A stretch of DNA of 64,000 nucleotides. It comes from a virus. Below are positions 61,401-64,000 of the stretch, in pieces. Within the stretch, counting starts at the first letter, position 1. Every line of letters starts with the position of its first letter. The notes below the pieces were generated by a model. It saw nothing but the letters and a program-made list of their open reading frames with translations. It was not told the DNA's origin and ran no database searches. Location: IMG/VR virus record IMGVR_UViG_3300042562_003539, positions 1 to 64,000 of that record. One strand, 5' to 3'. A program made the position numbers and the translations under genes.

Positions 61401-64000
61401 TTGTCCTATTTGACCAGATGTTATATTACCACTGAATATCGATGCTACATCGGCAAGGTTGCCGCTTTGCACCTGTCCAGAATAAAGTAAAATACCTTCA
61501 ATGGAAATTTGATATTGTCCAATCTGGCCAGATGCAATATTACCACTTCTTACCGCATTATCACCTAATTCTCCACTTGTAACCAAACCAGAAACTAAAT
61601 AAGCACCGCTCGCAAAATGAAATTGTCCAATTTGACCAGATGCTATATTGCCAGAATTTATAGAATTGTTGCCAAAAACTTTAGTTAATTCTTGTCCAAC
61701 TCCAGCCAATATATCCCTTGCTTGGCTTAAATTTGCACTTGTCTGAGCAATAGTTGCATCGGTTGAATATGTTAATTTATCTGCTGTTGAAACTAATGAT
61801 GGACCAAATCCACCTGCAAAATAACCTTTATTTAATCCTTCTGAAATTCCAGCTAATCCTGTCCTTGCTTGACTTAAATTTGCTGTTGTTTGAGCAGCAG
61901 TTGTGTCTGTTGAATATGTAGTTTTATCTGCTGTTGCAAAACTTCCGCCAGCAAAATAACCTTTTATTCCGTCTCCTGAAATTCCCGACAAATCTCTTCT
62001 TGCTTGACTTAAATTTGCAGTAGTTTGTGCGGTAGTTGTATCGTTTGAATATGTTAATTTTTCTGCTGTTGCCAAATAAGTAGATTCATTTGTAGCACCG
62101 CCAGCAAAATAACCTTTTGTTGATCCTTCTGAAATTCCTGCCAAACTTCCCCTTGCTTGACTGAGATTTGCTGTTGTTTGCGATATACTTGTATCAGTTG
62201 AGTATGTTAATTTATCTGCTGTTGAAACACCATTGGCTGCTCCCAAAGCTGTGGTTCCGCCAGCAAAATAACCTTTTGTTAGATAATGAGAAATTCCCGT
62301 TAAAATCCATCTTGATTGACTAAGATTTGCAGTTGTTTGCGATATACTTGTATCAGTTGAATATGTTAATTTTTCTGCTGTTGATACAATAACACCACCA
62401 GCCACAATTCTACCGCCAGCAAAATAACCTTTTGTTGATCCTTCTGAAACTCCAGCCAAACCTCCTTTTGCGGTAATTAGATTAGCAGATGCTTGGGCAG
62501 CAGTTGTGTCTGTTACATATGTTAATTTATCTGTCGTTGCGACATAACTATTTGTATTTCCACCAGCAAAATAACCTTTATCTCCTCCTCTGGTTGTTCC
62601 AATATTTATTCCAGCATTGAAATCATTTATTTGAAATCTTCCAATTTGACCAGATGCAATATTTCCACTGAATATTGCGTTATCTCCAACACTTCCACTT
62701 GTTACTAATCCAGAAATTAAATAAGTACCACTTGAAAAATGAAAGTTGTTTATTTGACCTGATGCAATATTGCCGCTTGTTATTGAATTATTGCCAAAAG
62801 CAAGCGTGTATTCTTGTCCAATTCCAACTACTTTGAATCTAGCTTGACTTAAATTAGCTGTTGTTTGAGCAGAAGTTGTGTCATTTGAATATGTTGTTTT
62901 ATCTGCTGTTGCAACACGATTAGAAGAATTTGTATCGCCTCCTGCAAAATAACCTTTTGAAGATCCTTCTGAAACTCCAGCTAGATCATATCTTGCTTGG
63001 CTCAAGTTTGCACTTGTTTGAGCAGCGGTTGTGTCAGTCGAAAAAATTATTTTGTCAGCGGTTGTCCTAATTCCGCTTGAAATTCCACCCGCAAAATACC
63101 CTCTATCTTGTCCCGCTATTGCACTTAATGATGTTCTTTTTACACTTAATTTTGCTGTTGTTTGAGTGGCAATTGTATCTGTTGAAAATGTTATTTTTTC
63201 AGCGGTATCAACAATACCTCCTCCAAAAACACTTGAAGTTTGTCCACCAACAAAATATCCTTTGCTAGAACCATCGCTCATTCCTGCAAGATTTCCTCTT
63301 GCTTGCGTCAAATCTGTACTTGTTTGAGCAACAGTTAAATCTGTTGAATATGTTATTTTATCTGTTGTTGAAACATAAGTTAAGGTGCCTGTATCACCTC
63401 CAGCAAAATAACCTTTTGTTCTTTCTCCAGAACAACCAAATAAACTTCTTCTGGCTTGTGTTAAATTCGCACTTGTTTGAGCTGAAGTTGTATCACTAGA
63501 ATATGTTGTCACATCTGTTGTAGAAGATGGACTTGAACTATATCCTCCAGCAAAATAACCTTTGATTGTACCTTCTGAAACTGAAGCCAAACCATGTCTA
63601 GCTTCACTTAAATTTGCCGATGTTTTAGCGGCAGTTGTATCATTTGAATAATTTATTTTATCTGCCGTTGAAACATTACTATTAGTATATCCACCAGCAA
63701 AGTATCCTTGGTTTCCGCCTCTGGATGTAACCAGATTGATCCCAAGACTAAAGCTGGTAATATTACTTATTTGACCAGAAGCAATATTGCCACTTACAAC
63801 TGAATTATTACTAAGATTTCCACTTGTAACAAATCCAGAAATTAAATAAGCACCACTCGCAAAATGAAATTTTCCAACTTGTCCTGATGCTATATTTCCA
63901 CTGAAAACAACATTATCACCTATGTTTCCACTTCTGACTTGCCCAGATTTAAGAACAATGGCATCAGCAGATAAATTATATTGTCCTATTTGACCTGATG
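55416..64000 (-). CDS. Giant multi-propeller adhesin/tail fibre (5' end outside window)
   Basis: An open frame of at least 2860 residues; the start is beyond 64000 and the stop is at 55416. Kelch-like units, each starting KGYFAGG...TADKLTYSTDTT followed by SANLSQARxxLAGxSEG, occur in five groups of exactly six. Between groups lie segments built from a unit of about 35 residues of the form SGNIASGQIGQFHFASG followed by AYLISGLVTSG. The last 185 residues form a separate C-terminal domain (TVTYSQFMTSSKLSSGTIGL, GRVYYYGYVGRVGSFAANSG, SPRIVRSGFQGKLPYDHPA). Six-bladed propellers with beta-helical spacers, likely a virion adhesin. Codon-level repeats are diverged, so the array is not recent. Confidence 0.85.
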   Translation of the reverse strand, partial: SGQIGQYNLSADAIVLKSGQVRSGNIGDNVVFSGNIASGQVGKFHFASGAYLISGFVTSGNLSNNSVVSGNIASGQISNITSFSLGINLVTSRGGNQGYFAGGYTNSNVSTADKINYSNDTTAAKTSANLSEARHGLASVSEGTIKGYFAGGYSSSPSSTTDVTTYSSDTTSAQTSANLTQARRSLFGCSGERTKGYFAGGDTGTLTYVSTTDKITYSTDLTVAQTSTDLTQARGNLAGMSDGSSKGYFVGGQTSSVFGGGIVDTAEKITFSTDTIATQTTAKLSVKRTSLSAIAGQDRGYFAGGISSGIRTTADKIIFSTDTTAAQTSANLSQARYDLAGVSEGSSKGYFAGGDTNSSNRVATADKTTYSNDTTSAQTTANLSQARFKVVGIGQEYTLAFGNNSITSGNIASGQINNFHFSSGTYLISGLVTSGSVGDNAIFSGNIASGQIGRFQINDFNAGINIGTTRGGDKGYFAGGNTNSYVATTDKLTYVTDTTAAQASANLITAKGGLAGVSEGSTKGYFAGGRIVAGGVIVSTAEKLTYSTDTSISQTTANLSQSRWILTGISHYLTKGYFAGGTTALGAANGVSTADKLTYSTDTSISQTTANLSQARGSLAGISEGSTKGYFAGGATNESTYLATAEKLTYSNDTTTAQTTANLSQARRDLSGISGDGIKGYFAGGSFATADKTTYSTDTTAAQTTANLSQARTGLAGISEGLNKGYFAGGFGPSLVSTADKLTYSTDATIAQTSANLSQARDILAGVGQELTKVFGNNSINSGNIASGQIGQFHFASGAYLVSGLVTSGELGDNAVRSGNIASGQIGQYQISIEGILLYSGQVQSGNLADVASIFSGNITSGQIGQFHFASGAYLISGLLTSGDFGNNSITSGNIASGQIGQYQISIENIILSSGQVQSGNIANNAVLSGNITSGQIGKIHFQSGSLLPTSGQITSGMMGGSSIFSGNIASGQIGQFNFSSGSYLISGLVTSGKFGNNSVTSGNIASGQIGKIHFQSGTLLPTSGQITSGIIGVSLTQFGAGYFAGGFNGIYVSTADKLTYPTDTTAAQTTANISQARRDLAGVSGERTKGYFAGGDTDTKVTTADKLTYSTDTTAAQTTANLSQARDGLAGVSEGSTKGYFVGGGTPTTQATADKITYSTDTTVAQASANLSQATSYLAGCSGEGTKGYFAGGNAGGVVVTAYKLTYSTDTTAAQASANLSLARFLLAGCSGEGTKGYFAGGSTGSNTARADKLTYSTDITAAQTTANLSQERQSLTGISEGSTKGYFAGGSAGGGVATADKLTYSTDTTVAQTTANLSQARIGLAGVDGTTSFYSNVFSGNIASGQVGQFHFSSGSYLISGLATSGDFGNSSIFSGNIASGQVGQFHFANGAYFISGLAMSGNFGNNSVVSGNIASGQVGQFNFTSGAYLVSGLTKSGSFGNNSVVSGSIASGRIGRFHFASGAYLFSGFAQSGSFGDNSTRSGSIASGQVGQFHFTSGAYLVSGLTQSGSFGNNSIFSGNISSSEIGQFHFASGAYFISGLAMSGSFDDNSVVSGSIASGNIGRFQISIEGILLYSGQVRSGNLANAASIFSGNIASGQIGQFHFSSGSYFVSGMATSGSFNSITVVSGSIASGQINNFHLVSQEIVLFSGQVRSGNIGNAAIFSGNISSNEIGRFHFTSGGLLPISGTVTSGYFANNSVVSGSIASGRIVYPAFQDQSIYSGAISSGVLGGLGAFGNNAIFSGNISSNAIFQQPISSGCVISGNLSEFSVHSGSITSGAIGGSQINSGQITNDTISSGQINTVLLGSGSVISVYNNSIVSGIISSGTAYTFDFSNNSIRSGNIASGAIGNIHFGNASVTSGAVPSGTVIFNMVGANATVAYNFADVALASGNFALQSVTGQNLANGVWPIPTAFYVSGGITAFMFDNNSIVSGSISTTTTLISQGYFAGGSTGANVSTTDKILYSTDTTAAQTSANLSQSRNELTGISDYTTNGYFAGGATTSFSGHVATTDKIVYSTNTTTAQTTANLSQARQGLAGCSGERTKGYFAGGTTDGANSLSTADKLTYSNDTTVAQTTANLSQARYYLAGISEGTTKGYFAGGQSSTVLVTADKLTFSNDTTAAQTTADLSTATAYISGCSGEGTKGYFAGGGTFAITFNAYKLTYTTDTTAAQTTANLSQARRELAGISEGSTEGYFAGGNGPVTTTDKLLFSTDTTAAQTTANLSQARNSLAGIDGAQNYLIIPYLVISGKLTTTEANEIRFTNMASGSVVSGNIVSGVVFSDATTNNFSNAGVRSGNIASGQVSISVHLANETIRSGNIGSGVIRFPTFFGDTTQYVNIGSGQIDNVHIGEKILSNPVKQGYFAGGFNGIVVVATADKLTYSTDTTAAQATANLSQARYALAGCSGEGTKGYFAGGDSSGGVVSTAYKLTYSSDTTVAQATANLSQARGNLAGASEGLTKGYFVGGTNNIIEVATADKITYSTDITVAQTSANLSQAKYGLAGCSGEGTKGYFAGGSSTGVAAVSTAEKLTYSTDITVAQTSANLSQARYGLAGVSEGTTKGYFAGGTTDVNQPNSLNTADKLTYSTDTTAAQTTANLSQARNYLAGISEGTKGYFAGGNTGAIVATADKLTYSTDTTAAQTSANLSQARNLLAGIDGGTLYTVTYSQFMTSSKLSSGTIGLTTASGQNAAFPYNLAETAEINTNQPMFDYFVFQELCSGIKAVCIASGSRVVRAQRASGMRLPAIGVTSGTVNSGSTGRVYYYGYVGRVGSFAANSGLYNGISGFQGQPLYVGSGGNIVNQSGMRGASSGAPFISGNMQQQIGIAMSGGLFVMPSPRIVRSGFQGKLPYDHPA
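55995..56905 (-). repeat. Propeller group 5 (six kelch-like blades)
   Basis: Six consecutive blades nearest the C-terminus, ending in AGIDGGTLY; mean blade about 50 residues. Confidence 0.8.
57260..58155 (-). repeat. Propeller group 4 (six kelch-like blades)
   Basis: Six blades beginning SQGYFAGGSTGANV and ending AGIDGAQNY. Followed by a spacer of about 120 residues. Confidence 0.8.
59990..60890 (-). repeat. Propeller group 3 (six kelch-like blades)
   Basis: Six blades beginning GAGYFAGGFNGIYV and ending AGVDGTTSF. Followed by the longest spacer, about 610 residues of SGNIASGQ-type repeats. Confidence 0.8.
61675..62593 (-). repeat. Propeller group 2 (six kelch-like blades)
   Basis: Six blades beginning DKGYFAGGNTNSYV and ending AGVGQELTKVF. 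Followed by about 260 residues of spacer repeats. Confidence 0.8.
62797..63720 (-). repeat. Propeller group 1 (six kelch-like blades)
   Basis: Six blades beginning NQGYFAGGYTNSNV and ending VGIGQEYTLAF, followed by a short spacer of about 65 residues. Spacer-type repeats also precede it up to the window edge. Confidence 0.8.

Noticed and set aside
1-64000. tRNA genes, insertion sequences, attachment sites
   Set aside because: No cloverleaf with a TTCGA arm, no transposase motif, no paired terminal repeats with target duplication were found by eye; weak examples could be missed.

Overview
The window looks like part of the genome of a large, AT-rich tailed phage with T4-like replication and recombination genes; no bacterial housekeeping operon is present. 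Support comes from a gp32-type single-strand binding protein, a UvsX/RecA-like recombinase, a UvsW-like helicase, a DnaB/gp41-like helicase, a gp1-type dNMP kinase, dCMP deaminase, ThyX, a gp4/TnsA-like head-completion nuclease, collagen-like fibres and a giant repetitive adhesin. Genes are closely packed, often overlap by 1-4 bases and change strand often. I see no terminase, major capsid or tail-tube gene, no tRNA, no CRISPR and no insertion sequence. The host cannot be named from the sequence.

Layout. 0-6.8 kb: small proteins, several with an N-terminal F-x-x-F/W-L peptide that recalls the T4 capsid-targeting sequence; a ParB-like protein; a bifunctional ADP-heptose synthesis enzyme (hldE); thyX; a zinc-finger gp4-like nuclease. 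6.9-13.5 kb: dNMP kinase, Cys-rich proteins, a Ski2/Hel308-like helicase, hypothetical genes and an amidoligase-like enzyme. 13.5-22.5 kb: uvsX and ssb separated by terminators, flanked by sugar genes (GT-A glycosyltransferase, two GT9-like transferases, UDP-galactopyranose mutase). 22.5-28.4 kb: an HNH-like/dCMP deaminase fusion, GNAT, small genes, DnaB-like helicase, a possible sigma-like protein and a compact family A DNA polymerase. 28.4-28.9 kb holds no convincing gene but contains nested stem-loops whose G-U pairs favour a + strand RNA. 28.9-33.4 kb: glycosyltransferase, methyltransferase, aspartate carbamoyltransferase (pyrB). 33.6-40.2 kb: two collagen-like Gly-Xaa-Gln fibres (494 and 1691 residues) with related C-terminal heads. 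40.8-47.6 kb: a + strand operon with DnaQ-like exonuclease, UvsW-like helicase, TPR-glycosyltransferase, sulfotransferase and two GT25-like transferases. 47.5-53.2 kb: a - strand operon of glycosyltransferases and methyltransferases. 53.2-55.4 kb: a coiled-coil/glycosyltransferase fusion, an exported thioredoxin and a 2OG-Fe(II) oxygenase. 55.4-64 kb: a giant adhesin on the - strand that runs off the window, with five groups of exactly six kelch-like blades separated by SGNIASGQ-type repeats.

How the parts may fit together. The replication genes mix T4-type factors with a PolA-type polymerase that lacks visible exonuclease motifs, while a separate exonuclease is encoded 12 kb away. ThyX, dCMP deaminase, dNMP kinase and PyrB would feed pyrimidine deoxynucleotide synthesis. 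The dense glycan-modifying genes lie directly between two fibre/adhesin loci; my inference is that they decorate virion fibres or remodel host surface sugars. Clear sigma-70-type promoters (TTGACA-like, 16-17 bp spacer, TATAAT) precede several metabolic and replication genes and one forms an overlapping divergent pair at 53.2 kb.
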